Shown piece by piece: positions 39,546 through 51,445 of a stretch of 64,000 nucleotides of DNA. Below the pieces are notes generated by a model, which saw only the letters and a list, made by a program, of their open reading frames with translations, had not been told where the DNA came from and made no database searches. The translations under genes were made by a program, and so were the position numbers. Where the stretch lies: the NCBI RefSeq assembly GCF_041146795.1, contig NC_135175.1, positions 24,755,075-24,819,074 on the forward strand. Reading direction: 5' to 3'. Origin of the DNA: Maylandia zebra (taxonomy: Eukaryota; Chordata; Actinopteri; Cichliformes; Cichlidae). Position 1 is the first letter of the stretch, and every line of letters begins with the position of its first letter.

Positions 39546-39735
39546 TCCAATGTAAGGAACAAGCACCCACTGAGGTATAAATAAAGACCGGGGCAGTCTC
39601 TCATTTGGTTAGTCTCTGAACCTCACTTTTGGTGTGTGAGTCCTGGTGACTGCCCTTGCTAGCAAGAAAATCTGTGTGTTTCTCCTCTCTGATTCTCTGC
39701 TGAAGAAGTGTTTTAGAATATATCTCTTAACACAC
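39280..39735 (+). mobile_element. Possible solo LTR inside the transposon
   Basis: The block may begin at TGTAACATTCC and end near TCTCTTAACA. It has an LTR-like layout: U3-like text with a (CA)n, then TATAAATAAAG (39576-39586), a GGGGCAGTCTCTCATTTGG start-like segment and a U5-like CT/TG-rich end. No flanking target duplication was found, so the boundaries and the call are tentative. No internal retroviral genes are present. Confidence 0.3.
39488..39544 (+). repeat. (AC)n microsatellite
   Basis: About 28 AC units, preceded by a short CACTCTGACA tandem. It lies in the LTR-like block. Confidence 0.95.
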
Positions 39736-40170
39736 AGTTTTTAGGGTTTTTCCATTAGGTCATATTACTGGGTACCAGGTACTAAATTAATACCTGCACA
39801 GCCGGGTTCCAAAGCGTTGTGAGCAGGTACTAAAATATGACGTCATCAGACTACCACCAATGCCAATTGCAAGCCACAGATTGGCTGGTCAGTAGCAGCC
39901 CTCAATGAGTTCACAAAAATAAAAACTGCCATTTTTTAAACCGGGAAGCGAGGAAATGTCTACAAAAAACAGCAGCGAGGTTTGACGAAATGCCGCAGAC
40001 TGAACAGCAGGTATATCGTCCCCTCGATGTCCACCTTTGTTCTAGCATTCATGTTGCATACTAATTAAGTCACGGGACGCTCGGCCGCGTTGCCGACCAC
40101 GCACATTAGGTGGTACTAGATTGTAATGGAAAACGAGTCGATCTGAGTAGGTACTAATGGAAAAGGGGCT

Positions 40171-40245
40171 TAAGTTTCCTGAAGAAGTTTGACCTCTCAT
40201 CTGAGAAACCTCTTTAGTTATAAGACCAAGAGAAGTAAGATGGCC
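40171..40245 (+). repeat. Right half of the split teleost repeat
   Basis: It starts TAAGTTTCCTGAAGAAG and continues CCTCTCATCTGAGAAACCTC, which is collinear with 26772 onward (TTTAAGTTTCGTGAAG), completing the copy begun at 39010. Confidence 0.65.
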
Positions 40246-40449
40246 TAAAAGAAGGTTGAAAGAAGTCATCTATGTCCACTGTGAACAATCAGCCTTGAAC
40301 AGGTTGCTTATGACACCAGCTGTCTGCCATCTACAGCCCAGTTTTTAGATCCACTCACATCTTGCATCAGCATGATCAGTCATATGATGGGGTGAGGCAA
40401 GGTCTCACACTGGTTTCACCCAAAACTCATGCGATGAGGCACATGATTA

Positions 40450-40625
40450 ATAATGAGCCAAAGACCCTCTTAAGGGGCAACTCCCACTATTGCTCAAATA
40501 TCTGGAACTCTCCACCATTTGATCTTAGAACTGAAGAAGCTTCTCAGATGAGCGGTGAAACATCTTCAGGAAACTTAAAAAAGTCCAGCCGCTTTTCTTT
40601 CCAAGCTCCTTGTTAAGACAAACAT
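40450..40625 (-). repeat. Inverted copy of the same teleost repeat
   Basis: On the minus strand it reads GAGCTTGGAAAGAAAAGCGG, GGACTTTTTTAAGTTTCC, then ACCGCTCATCTGAGAAGC and TTCAGTTCTAAGATCAAATG. With the copy at 39010-40245 it makes a large imperfect inverted pair. Confidence 0.65.
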
Positions 40626-41225
40626 CTAAAGAGACAATCTCCATGAGGAGAATGGGCAGACTGATTGGAGCTGCAGAAGAGCATCTCTGAATGCAGAAAA
40701 TGTCGATCATTGAAGCAGATGGGCTACAGCAGCAGAAGACCACAATAGATGCCACTGTCAGCTAAGAGTTTAGATTTAACAAGGGCTCAAAATGGGACAA
40801 TAAAAGACTGGAAAAATGATGCTGCAGTGTTAGGATGGGAGGGTCAGAATTTAATGTAAATCACATAAAATCATGGATCTACCCTGACTTGTATCAACAG
40901 TTCACGTTGCTGCTGCTGGTGTAATGGTGTGGGAGATATTTTCTTGACACACTGAGTAAAGTTGCTTTCTTGAACATTACAGTGAGTTCACTGTCCTCAA
41001 ATAACCTCCATAGTCACCAGATCTCAATCCATTACACCACCTTTGGTATGTGGTGCAGCAGGAGATTTGCATCATGAATGTGCAGCCGACAAATCTGTTG
41101 CAACTTTGTGATGCCATCATATCAACATGGACCAGAATCTGACGAAGCTTTTTGGATGAAGAAGGCAGTTCTGACAGCAAAAGTGGGTCCAACCTGCTAC
41201 TAGCAAGTCGTACCTAATGAACTGT
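40600..41225 (+). mobile_element. Tc1-like transposase relic
   Basis: Broken frames still show the Tc1 DDE signature region: SPDLNPLHHLWYVVQQE, followed by NLLQLCDAI, encoded near 41017-41120. The upstream text CAGCAGAAGACCACAATAGA and GGTGTAATGGTGTGGGAGAT is also typical of fish Tc1. Stops and frameshifts make it dead. Confidence 0.75.
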
Positions 41226-42204
41226 CTAGGAAATGTATCTGCTGTAATATATATATATAAAGATCCAGCCTCAGAAACATGAAACGTAGCTGCTGACATT
41301 TGTTTTAAAAGATGTGATTTCTGTCGAATATGAGTATCACCCTGAGGAAGTCAGATTCAAAAATATTTCCTATTCCTCGAGTAAGGAATGGAATTTCATT
41401 TGCATTGCTATAATTACATCAGCTCTTGGCTTGTCTGACACACTGAGACCTTGTACCTCTCACTGGAGCTGTTTTGCAGTAAACGGTGTGTGTGTTGGAC
41501 TGTAACTTGGAGACCTGTGTGATTTCCAGCCAAATTCAAAGTGAGCCAAACTCCACTGCAGCAACTGCACACATACTTAGAGGCCCAGGGATGCACAGAG
41601 GTCTGCTGTTATGTAATCTGTGTTTTTCAGTCTTGGAAACTGGAACAGATTAAAGTAAAGCAGCTGATTCTCCTGAAAACTTTACTTTGCTGCCAGATTC
41701 GGCTTTTCTCTCACTTAACGGCATGGTTATTATCAGATGACATCACCTTCCTCTTTGGGAGTGTGCAGCCCTGTTTGCATTTTCTCTTTCTGTGTTGTCA
41801 GTGTGTTTTGATAGGCACCGAGACTGTTTAGAAATATGTTGATGAGAAATATGAGTCAGGCACTAGATGCAGCATCCATCTAACTGTAAAATAGTAAGCA
41901 ATTTAGCCATCTTACTGACGTTATCAGTGGTGCCAAGAACAGTGTTTTCAGACCACATTTTTTCAGTAATGTGGAGCCATTACTCATCCAAATGTAATGA
42001 GATAGCATGAGTTTCCTTCCATTAGTTGTTAGTTATTGCTTGGTGATATTAATTGTGTGTTCACATGGACTTCTCAATGAACAATGATGCCTCATTGGTA
42101 TTTGTTGCACCTATTTTTAATATTTGTCAGCATAGTTGAGGTGGCTAAGCTATCATTATAATATCATTTCATTTCTGTGTTTTTTACTGCGTTGCAGCTT
42201 ATCC

Positions 42205-42362
42205 TTAAATGGCAAATGGCCTGCATTTGTATAGCGCTTTTCTAGTCCATAGGACCCCAAAGCGCTTTACACTACATTCAGTCATCCACCCATTCACACA
42301 CTGGCAATAGCAAGCTACATTGTAGCCACAGCTGCCCTGGGGCGCACTGACACATTGACACA
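42205..42362 (+). repeat. Teleost interspersed repeat (TATAGCGCTTTTCTAG type)
   Basis: AATGGCCTGCATTTGTATAG, CCCCAAAGCGCTTTACACTA and AGCTACATTGTAGCCACAG form a block I recognise as common in fish genomes. Class not assigned. Confidence 0.6.
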
Positions 42363-42714
42363 CTATCCTTCTCTGTATATAAAAGATGGAAGTGGCATCC
42401 GGGGAAAATGAAGCCAACATAGAAGTTCTTTAAACCGAGTTATTTTAATGTCAAACAGAAGGGCCACTCCTCAGATTGCAAGAAGGAGAGTTGCTCTTGT
42501 ATAGACGTTTATGGGAAATGGCCATTGTGGCTCCCTTTCTCTGTGACCTCAGTGAATACTTTCATGATTACTTTATGGATTCAGTTACTAGTTTTAGGTC
42601 TTTCTAAATAAACATAAAGTCCATTTTGTAAATTATCAAATTAAAGACAGCTGGATTCTTCAGAGTATGGTCATTAGCTCACTGAATTAAAAGTACAGTG
42701 TTGCAGTGGTAAAT

Positions 42715-42880
42715 GGAGTCTTCTTCACACACTAAGGTTAATTATGGAGTTCCACAGGGTTCCATGCTAGGACCTTTTCTGTTTATATTATAGATGTTTC
42801 CCTTAGGCAGTAATCATTCGAAGTTATAGCATACATTTTCATTACTATGCAGATTATACCCAGTTATCTGTCCATGAAGT
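42715..42880 (+). mobile_element. L2-like reverse transcriptase scrap
   Basis: The frame reads GVPQGSMLGPFLF, the conserved LINE reverse transcriptase motif, then degenerates. It faces opposite to the adjacent L2 3' piece at 42925-43125. Confidence 0.65.
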
Positions 42881-42924
42881 CAGATAACACACACCAATTA
42901 GTTAAGCTGCAGAAATGTCTTAAA

Positions 42925-43125
42925 GATATAAAGGTTCATGGGAAGTCCCTCAGGAGCCTAAATCTATTGCAGCATAACTCCGGAAGGATTGAGGGTCACC
43001 TGATCCAGCCCTAACTATAAGCCTTCTCAAAAAGGAAAGTTTTAAGCCTAATTTTAAAAGCAGAGAGTGTCTGTGTCTGAAATCCAAACCGGGAGCTGGT
43101 TTCAACAATTACACCGTTAATTCTT
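42925..43125 (-). mobile_element. L2-like 3' fragment, inverted
   Basis: The minus strand shows GGTTTGGATTTCAGACACAG, AATTAGGCTTAAAACTTTCC and GGGCTGGATCAGGTGACCCT, matching 20610-20720 of the longer L2 copy. Confidence 0.7.
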
Positions 43126-44754
43126 GCAAATGACAAGGACACAGCTTTCCTGTCTTTACGCTGACACATACTCTGTGACTGAGACGTTATAGTAAAAAGG
43201 AGGTCCGGTTTTAGTCATGCTGAACTGACCAGACTGAAAACTTATAGCAAACATACAGAAAACGTACTCTTACGTCCGTGCTCTGCACATTCTTCTGTGA
43301 TTTGAGCCATGACACAACATAATATATACAAAACATAGATCCACCAGGGTCACTACAGTTTTATCCAGATAAGTACAAAGTTTTACCACATCGATAGTAG
43401 TTTATTGGTCATCTTCTTAATAATTTTACTGTTGCTGGCAGATTTGAGGTCAGTGTCCTTAGAAAGGAGTGTTGTGGGGTGCTTTCTGCTGTGTCTGGCT
43501 GTTATGTAACAGTATTGGTCACTCTAGGAAGTGATGTCATCGACTATGCTTGTAAAATATACATTTCTAAAATGAAAAGTTTTAGAACGCAACATGATCC
43601 AAGTCAAACAGATTCCAGCCTCCTCTCAGTTCACCAAACGTGTCTTCCTTTGTCACAGTGTAGCTTTTCGAGCTGCTCTTCAACCCACATTCAGATGGAA
43701 AACAAGCTGCTGAATACCGTAGCCGGTCAGCCTTTGTATTTCTACATGCAGAGGACATGAATGCATGCTGTAGCAGAGTGCGGCGAGTATTGTCATGCGC
43801 TGCTTTGTTTACAGCAGTCCTCATCAAAGCAGGACGGACCGGCTGGATTAGAGCTCGTTCTCCCACAAGAGTTCGATGTTCCACACAGGGGGCCAAGAAG
43901 AGGGCAGGATTTAAAGTTAAGTCTACTGGCTTTATAGACACAGAACATACAACTATATACTTTACTTGCTGATCTTATTATCTCTGGTTGTTAGCTGTGC
44001 TCCCATTTCTAACATGTCACACCATAGATCTGATAGCTCTGTGTGGACTAGTAGGTAGTTGGGATGGACTGCAGCCCTCCTGTGACCTGGATGGATGATT
44101 ACATGAGATCTGAATATAATATTAAGCATGGAAGCTTATGGATGTTCCTTATGAGGATATTTTAATAAACCAAGCAAATATTCAGTGATTTCAGCTAGTC
44201 TGATTTAAAAATGTTGCATATGTGCTGTTTTATTTTGTCTTTAACGTTAAATCTGTGGGGGGTTTGGCTTTTGGAATACCAAAATAAGCAATTTGAAGAT
44301 GCCATCTTGTGCTCCTGAATACTGGTGTTGATAATCTTTTGTTAACGGGGGCATCAACCTGGATTTCTTGGTACCGGAGTTTTGATTAATGACCCTGGCT
44401 GCAGAGTTGTAACCTAGATACCAAAAATACCAGTGACATGACAGAGGAGACGCTTACTTATGTAGGACTGATTTAAAGTTGTATCTGTGTTTCTTATGTT
44501 TAAGAGGAATTATCCTCAATGGAAAGTCCAAGGACTCACCAATCAGTGTTCAGATGCGTTAAAATCTCCCTGCATTCAGACCCTGTGTTGCAATCAGTCA
44601 CACTGATGAGCCGTTTCATCCACAGTTAAAGAAACTCACATCTGACCTCTGGTTTTAAAACTGTCCCATACACTTTTTTACTTTTTAAATAATTGGCTGC
44701 AAAAGTAGAAATTTATTCCATTTTGGGCAAGAAAAAGGTTTAAGGCTGGTTCTA

Positions 44755-44860
44755 AAACTGAGTCAGTCCTCTACGGTTGCAACGATTCACCGAATAACTC
44801 AATTACACAAAATCCTCGATGCAAATTCTTTGCTCTGACGCTGCGTTTAATCCACGACTC
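44755..44860 (+). repeat. hAT-type MITE scrap (GGTTGCAACGATTCACCGA)
   Basis: GGTTGCAACGATTCACCGAA and CAAAATCCTCGATGCAAATT resemble the end of fish hAT miniature elements. The partner end was not found. Confidence 0.4.
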
Positions 44861-47800
44861 TGTAGCATTCAGTTGTCACCATGTAAACATGACCGCTTCA
44901 CCCAAATTTTTTGACTAAAAAACAGACCTGCAATAAGCGTATTTAGGAGCCACCACATGTCTCCACAAAAAGACTGATAACAGAAGAGCAACAGTGGCGT
45001 CTGCACATATGTAGTAAAGAGCTAAAAGGTGGAGCTGTTACTGGGAAGGTGAGCTCAGGTGGAGTAAAAGAAAATGTTTTTTCTAGCATCCAGGGATGCG
45101 TTCGTTACTGTAATTGCCATCAAAACTTGCATTGGAAAAAGGCTGACAGCAGGCCTTCAACAATCCACCACCTGTACAACGAGCTCCAACGTGAAGGAAA
45201 AATTACTTTTCACGTGCTCCCATCCACCACCGTTTGTTTTACACTTTCAGTAAAGCTATAGAAGTTAAAATAAAGATGTATATATGCAGAACTGTCAATG
45301 TAGTTTGGCAGTTTTCTGAAAGCCGTCCCACTTTTTCTACTGCAGTGATACCTGCAAAAAGCAGGGCCGAGTCTAAAGGGGGGGCATGGGGTGCACCACA
45401 CCATATTTATTTAAAGGCTTTAGTAGTCTTATTTAGATTAATATAAATATAAATACATTATTTAAATTGTAGTAATATTTAAAAAAAATATGGGAGTTTT
45501 AGTCTGGACACTGAATTATTATTAATTATTAAGATCTCCACCATCAGAACGTCTGTTTTCTGCAGCACTGAGCCACTGGTACTTATATGGAGCTTTTCTA
45601 CTCCAACTAAACAGTCAAAGCATTGTTTTTACTACACGCCTCATTATCCATACACATAAATACATGCTTTCTAATGATAGCACACACACTGTTAAACTCT
45701 GATGGATTGCACGAGGTTCAGATGCTTCCAAAAGCACTCTGATGTGCAGATTGAGTGAGGTGCGGATGGAACCACCTACCTTCCTGCTCTGCTCCTGAAC
45801 TAATACAGCTTTTGGTGCCTTCTGCCTTTTTTGACTGCTAACAGTTAGTTATGCTAAATGTTTATTCATATAGTGTGTGGTCCAGTTTCGGTGAGTGAAA
45901 GTGTTTGTTTGTTTGTTTTTTACATTTATTTGTGTATTTCTTTTATTTATATGTGTGTCTGTGCATGCCCTCATAAAGTCTATGCACGTAGCTTGTTAAC
46001 TAAGTTCTCACACTAGTGGCTACGCCTGTTTTTTTATACTTTAATCTAGGCTTTATTCTTTGTGTCAACTCTGTTTACAGTATTCACTTATGTACACATA
46101 TGTATCTTTTATTATCAACATTTCTTCCCACCAGAACAATACTTATTCCTCAGCATAATTAGTCCATGTCATGTGAAAATATTTGAGAAAACTGCTTAAC
46201 GCTCTTGCCTCCGGAAACACTTCTTACTTTAAAGCAATTGCTTTCAGCTTCTGCCCACTCATATTTAAATGTTTAAATAAAAGGCTTCAAATTTTTTAAA
46301 TACTTTCTAGTATTAAAGCAGCATATCCAGTTAGGACCTGCTTCATCTTTCAACTCTTGAACTCCACCATGAATTCCAGGAGTTTATTTAAAAAGTCCCT
46401 TAAAAGACTGAAAAGTTTTTTTGTTTTCTACACATTTCAGAGTTTCATTGAAGCTTTGGCACAGACGCCAGACTCTTGCAGCTGCAGCTTTTATATCAAA
46501 CAGAAAACTCAACTTACTGCTTTTTTTTAATGTGTGTGAGTCACTGAATGTTTTTTTCCCCCCATGACACACCTCTCTTTCTGATTTCTCCTCTCAACGC
46601 TAGCACCCGACATCGTTTATGCCCCTAAATGATACACGGATGTAAACACACCCAGGAGGTCCTGGGAACCTTGGCTGCTGTCAGTCACATCGACAGGTAG
46701 ACGTTCAGCAACTGTAGTGCGGGGAGCAACTTCAGGGAGCAGGAGGTGAACCTTGTTCCACTTTCCCAGGTTCTCCTGGAGAGATGAGTCACACTCGGCA
46801 AACAATGTGTTTGGTTTTGCTGTCAGCTTACCTCAGGCGTGGAGGGAGAGAACAGACGCAAACTGTTTGACTGACCTACATTCTGTGTTTATGTGTCCTG
46901 CCACTGTGCTGTGGAAGGTCTTGCGTTTGAAAGGAAACATGCCTACACATTTAATGAGCCGCTTTCAGAATTCCTTTGTTGAGCTGACAGAGGCGAGGTG
47001 GAGCGGGAGACGAATAGACACCTTTTGTTTGCTTGTAGTATTTAAAGCTGAAGTCCACATGCGTTCTGGTGACGCTCGTGTCAAATAAAATGAGTAATCG
47101 GGCATGTCTTAGCAGTATTGTCATAAGCACAAGGAGCCGCTGTTGGTGGCCTTAACCCAAGTTCTTAAAAGCTTCAGTCCCAGATTATTTAAAGCTTATT
47201 TATTTTGTTGTAAAGTATTTTATCACTTCAGAAAAGAAACAAGCTGAGCCACTCAGCACAGTACCTGAACACCTCGGCTTCCGGGTTGCTTTTAAGTAAA
47301 ACGGTTTTATTGTCTCTCAAATGTGTCTGTTCACATACACAATTATGGTTGGACAGAAACGCTCCAGTGCAGTCGTACAAAATCCTGACTGTGTTTTGCT
47401 AGAAGCAGATTACGTGAGCGTTTGGAGGGTTTGGAGGGTGGTTGGCAAGTGGGCCGGAACAGATCAAAAATAAAGCATGAAAAGCACTCGGGGACTCCAG
47501 TGCTCACTTTTCATTGTTTTTAGCATTTGGTTTCACCTCAGCTCTTTGTATGGTGTAACTTTGCATTCAGGCCAACAAAAGCACTGAGACCCAAAGAGTG
47601 GCCCACAGACCCACCGTACTACATACTTTGTAGACCCCCTCCATCAGGCAAACGGGCCATCCCCAGATTGGAGCGGACAGCGAACACGCCACCTCATGAA
47701 TCCAGCTGTAGTTTCTGGGGGATCCAGTAATATTTACATATCAAATGGTTCCATTAACATGTAGGCAAAGACAAAATTACCATGTCGCATGTTTCTCATG

Positions 47801-48054
47801 CAAATTCCTTGGTTCACCTTGAAGGTTTGTAAGAGTGCCCTAAACAACAATAAAAGGCACAAAACCATTTTACTTTAACAATTTTGCTGCTATTGTGTAG
47901 TAAGACTAACACATTTGTTTAAAATCATATTCACTTTTTTTTACAGTGCAGAAGATAGGTCTTTCTTTGAGTCTGTGTGGAAGGAGAGGGGGTAGTTATC
48001 ACTGACTCCAGCCCACACAGAGACCTGTGATAAAGAAGCCTTTCACAGGACTCC

Positions 48055-48645
48055 CTGTGAAAAACTAAGTACACCTCCGTTTTCAGTAACTTGTTAGGAG
48101 CACATTTAGCAGCAGTGAGTTGAAGTAATGGCTTTCTATATGACTTCATGACTTTCTCACATCACTTTGGGGGAATTTTGGCCCACTTCTTCACAGCGTT
48201 GCTTCAGTTCATTGAGGTTTGCAGGCATTCATTTATGGACAGCTCTTTTAACATGGACGTCCGTCAGGTTGCGGTCTGCCCATTGCAGTGCCTTGAGTCG
48301 TTTCTTTTTCAGCAATTATGTTGGAGATTTTTCACTGTGCTTTGGATCTGTTACTGCTAAGCTTCAGCTGTCAGACGGGTGGCTTCAGATATGACTCTAA
48401 AATACTTTGGGATACAGAGGAGTTCATGTTCAACTCAATGACTGCAAGGTGTCCTGTGGCTATAAAACAAGCCAAAATTATCACCCCTCCACCTGACAGT
48501 TGGTTTGAGGTGTTTGTGCCAATATTGTGGTGCAAGCCTTTATTTCCAAACACTGTCTTTAACTGCGTGCTCATAGTGAAAGTGCCAAAGAGAACTAAAC
48601 ATCAAGCACCGCTTGAGCCATTGTTAACAGTCTTTTTATTTTTGG
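48055..48645 (-). mobile_element. Tc1/mariner transposase relic
   Basis: The plus strand carries the reverse complement of a Tc1 transposase: GGGGGAATTTTGGCCCACTT, TTGCTTCAGTTCATTGAGGT, GTTGCGGTCTGCCCATTGCA, TACAGAGGAGTTCATGTTCA and ATTATCACCCCTCCACCTGA. I recognise this order from fish Tc1 elements. Indels break all frames and the terminal repeats are not visible. Confidence 0.7.
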
Positions 48646-50964
48646 CAAATACCTGCAGATGAATTGGCTTTCTCAATTACTTTAGTGGGTTTGCAATTGA
48701 AGACATGAAGAACATTAAAGTAAATGTAAATTTATGACAGAAATTTAAACACACTTATGGAGACAGGAATGGTATGTGCCCAGTGTCTGAAATGAGCTTA
48801 AAATAATACACTTCAAGGGATCACAAGCAGAAGCAGATGGTGTTAAAAGGTAACAAGTGCAAAAATACCACAATATAGAAAGCCACAAATGTGCAGTTGC
48901 ATATTATCACATAATATGACAGCATTGCAGCTGAACAATGGTGTGTTGTCTCTCAGGTTGGAATAGTCAGGGACTTATAACCTTATTTTTCAGTAAAATG
49001 ACTGCCTGTAGCCTCATTATTGACCATCATAAAGCTCACTGATGGTTGCACTGTACATCTCAACAGCATTATCATTTACTCACATTATTGTAAACTTGTT
49101 AATAGCAGCCCGCACATTCAATTTTCTTTCTTTCATCTTTGATATTAAAGTAGGTGGCTTTGGTGCTCACTGTCAGAGCAGATCTTCCTGAGACATTTCC
49201 ATGAGATGGCCAGAATGCATGGCTTTGCTTTGCAGGTGTTATAAGCCTTAGAGGAACAGCAGCTTATGCCGTCTGGCACACGGAAAAACATTAAATGCAC
49301 CTAGGCTGGGTAATGATTGCGGTCAATATACATTTGCATGTGGAAAGAACTCAGACCAGATGAATGACTGTAGAGTTTTTTTCCTGCAAATTAACATAAA
49401 AGAACGTAATAGCTACGCTCGTTGTGGTTTCAGCTTATTTATTCTATATGAAGTATTTTCTGGATAATCATGTGGTAAGCAGTTGGTGTAAAACATCACT
49501 GTGCTCTATTTCTCTCTGTTGTCTTACTGAAAGGCGAAAAAATACCAAAATGCAGTTTTATATGCTGATCCATGCCCTTTGCAACTTAAACATCCTCATG
49601 CTGTACAGATGTTTTATTTCCCACAGCAATGAAAAGCCAATCAGATTACAGCATCCAGCTTTGACATCCATTTATGACACAGAGGAGCGGGCGGTGTAAC
49701 ACGTGTTGAGTTCACGGTGCAGTTTAATGATCATTAAAGCACTGCTAATGAAATATTTATGGTGTCTTGCCAGTGCCAACTCTCTCCATCACTTGCTCAT
49801 CAGGGGTTGGAGGTCAGCTGCTGTCTGCCTGGCAACACTCATTATACTGATTAAAAGTCCTCGCAGAAGGTTAATGTAGTTTCACTCCCGCAGTGTCGCT
49901 AGCCTGCGTACTGTCAACGTGTGCTTCGCCAAATGAAAAGTTGTTTTAGTAAAGAGGTGAGAGGAGCGGCAGGCTTTTTAGCTTTACGTGGAAACACCTT
50001 TCTCACACGCTGGTGTTTTTTTAAAGCCAGGGTGAAAGCTGCCAGTCTCCAGTAACAAGCACGAGCACGTCTGGGGCTCGCACACTGCACTTAGGTGTGA
50101 CAGGACTCTGACACCTCGTCTTCACTACCTTTCGAGACAGGTTGTCGCTCAGGATCTCCAGCTGTCGGTCTGGACGATCACTCGGAGTTGGTGAAGGCTT
50201 GAGGCAAGGTAGTAGCTAACTTCCGTCGAAGTTAGTGTTTTCCGTGACATTTAAAGGTTTTATCAATAAGCATGGCCTTTAAATGAAACCTGTAGACTGA
50301 ATTTTGTGGTATTTTCAAGCACATTCACCTTATTTCCCACTCAGGTCTGATGGGGAGCCTCAGGCACTGTGATCCGGCTCCCTTTTGATGTGCTGACTGT
50401 CCGTCCCTGGGGTGGTTTTGATTGCCTCTTTACTCCCCTCCTATGTAAGTCAATAGGAGCCAGCCTGCCATCTGTGGGAATTGATACCTCTGCTGAATCA
50501 TACTATTAAAGTGCACCTCCATCTTTCCACTATCTCCGCCTGCACCCTCTCACCCCTCTCTTCCCCTCCCCCTCTCCCTACTGAAGCTGTGTTGAGGGGA
50601 CACGTCTTATCTTACTTCTAGAGATGCAGGAGACGTGTTTGCCAACTGGGGCCAAGGCCGTGTTCAAGCTGGAAATAGCACAGCGTTACAGAAGTCTGAG
50701 CGTTAGTGGTGGCGGTGAGAAGATGAAATACTAACGAGTCAGATTTGAATAATCATTTAAAGGCCTCTCGGATGCCAGAATGCTGCACAGCATTCCCTAA
50801 TGTGACAGGATTGAAGCGGAGACGGGGAAATCCTTGCTGTCTCGGCTTTAATGACTGCAAAGCCAGGAAAAAAAAGAAATGCTTGTAACACATTCTTATG
50901 AATTTGATTGGTGTATTTCCAAACTACCTTTTAGTGGTCTCACTGAAAATAACCTGACATGGTG

Positions 50965-51445
50965 CCTGGATAGATTTGAAAACGGTGTTTTCGTCTGAAA
51001 ACGCTCCGCATCCACACTAGCGTTTTCAGTCGTTTTCACAGAGTTGTGCGTCCACATTGAAACGGCCCAAAACGCTTACGTTCCAGTCCTGTGCATGCGC
51101 AAAAGCGAGTGAGAATTAAAGAATTTGAAGAAAAGCTATCTGGAGCATGTACAAACTGATATTAATCATTTTTAGGGCTGTCAAAATTGAGAGCAAACAA
51201 ACAACTGCTGTATAATGCCCTCCGCTATCTTTGTTTAATTGGTCACATGACTGCATCAAATGCGTCATCGTTTTAGAAAGTCTGCATTTTGAGCACCCAC
51301 ACTGCGACGGGACAGAAATGTATTCGTTTTCAAGAGTGTTTCCAAAACGCAGCTTTTTTCCTTGAGGAAAACGCCGTCTCAGTGTAGACGGGAGGCCAAA
51401 ACGAAGAGAAAACGATGCGCATTAGTGTGGACGTAGCCACAGACA
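50965..51445 (-). repeat. MITE-like repeat (GTTTTCGTCTGAAAACGCTC type)
   Basis: Inverted ends are suggested by TCCACACTAGCGTTTTCAGT near 51012 and AAAACGATGCGCATTAGTGT near 51410; the right end reads TGGCTACGTCCACACTAATG on the minus strand. This is a familiar fish miniature transposon. A separate repeat scrap (CATTCACACCTATGGGCAAT) follows at 51445-51520. Confidence 0.5.

Larger units (their letters stand above)
39095..40170. mobile_element. PIF/Harbinger-like non-autonomous DNA transposon, with internal insertion
   Basis: The left end AGCCCCTTTTCTATTAGAAC and the right end (minus strand AGCCCCTTTTCCATTAGTAC) form inverted repeats, extending through CTACTCAGATYGAC. Both sides carry TAA (39092-39094 and 40171-40173), a 3-bp target duplication as used by PIF/Harbinger-type elements. 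Joining the flanks restores a repeat seen intact at 26750-26870, so insertion is directly supported. The interior has a second TIR-like text near 39748 and a retroviral-LTR-like block with a CA microsatellite, so it is nested. Confidence 0.75.
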
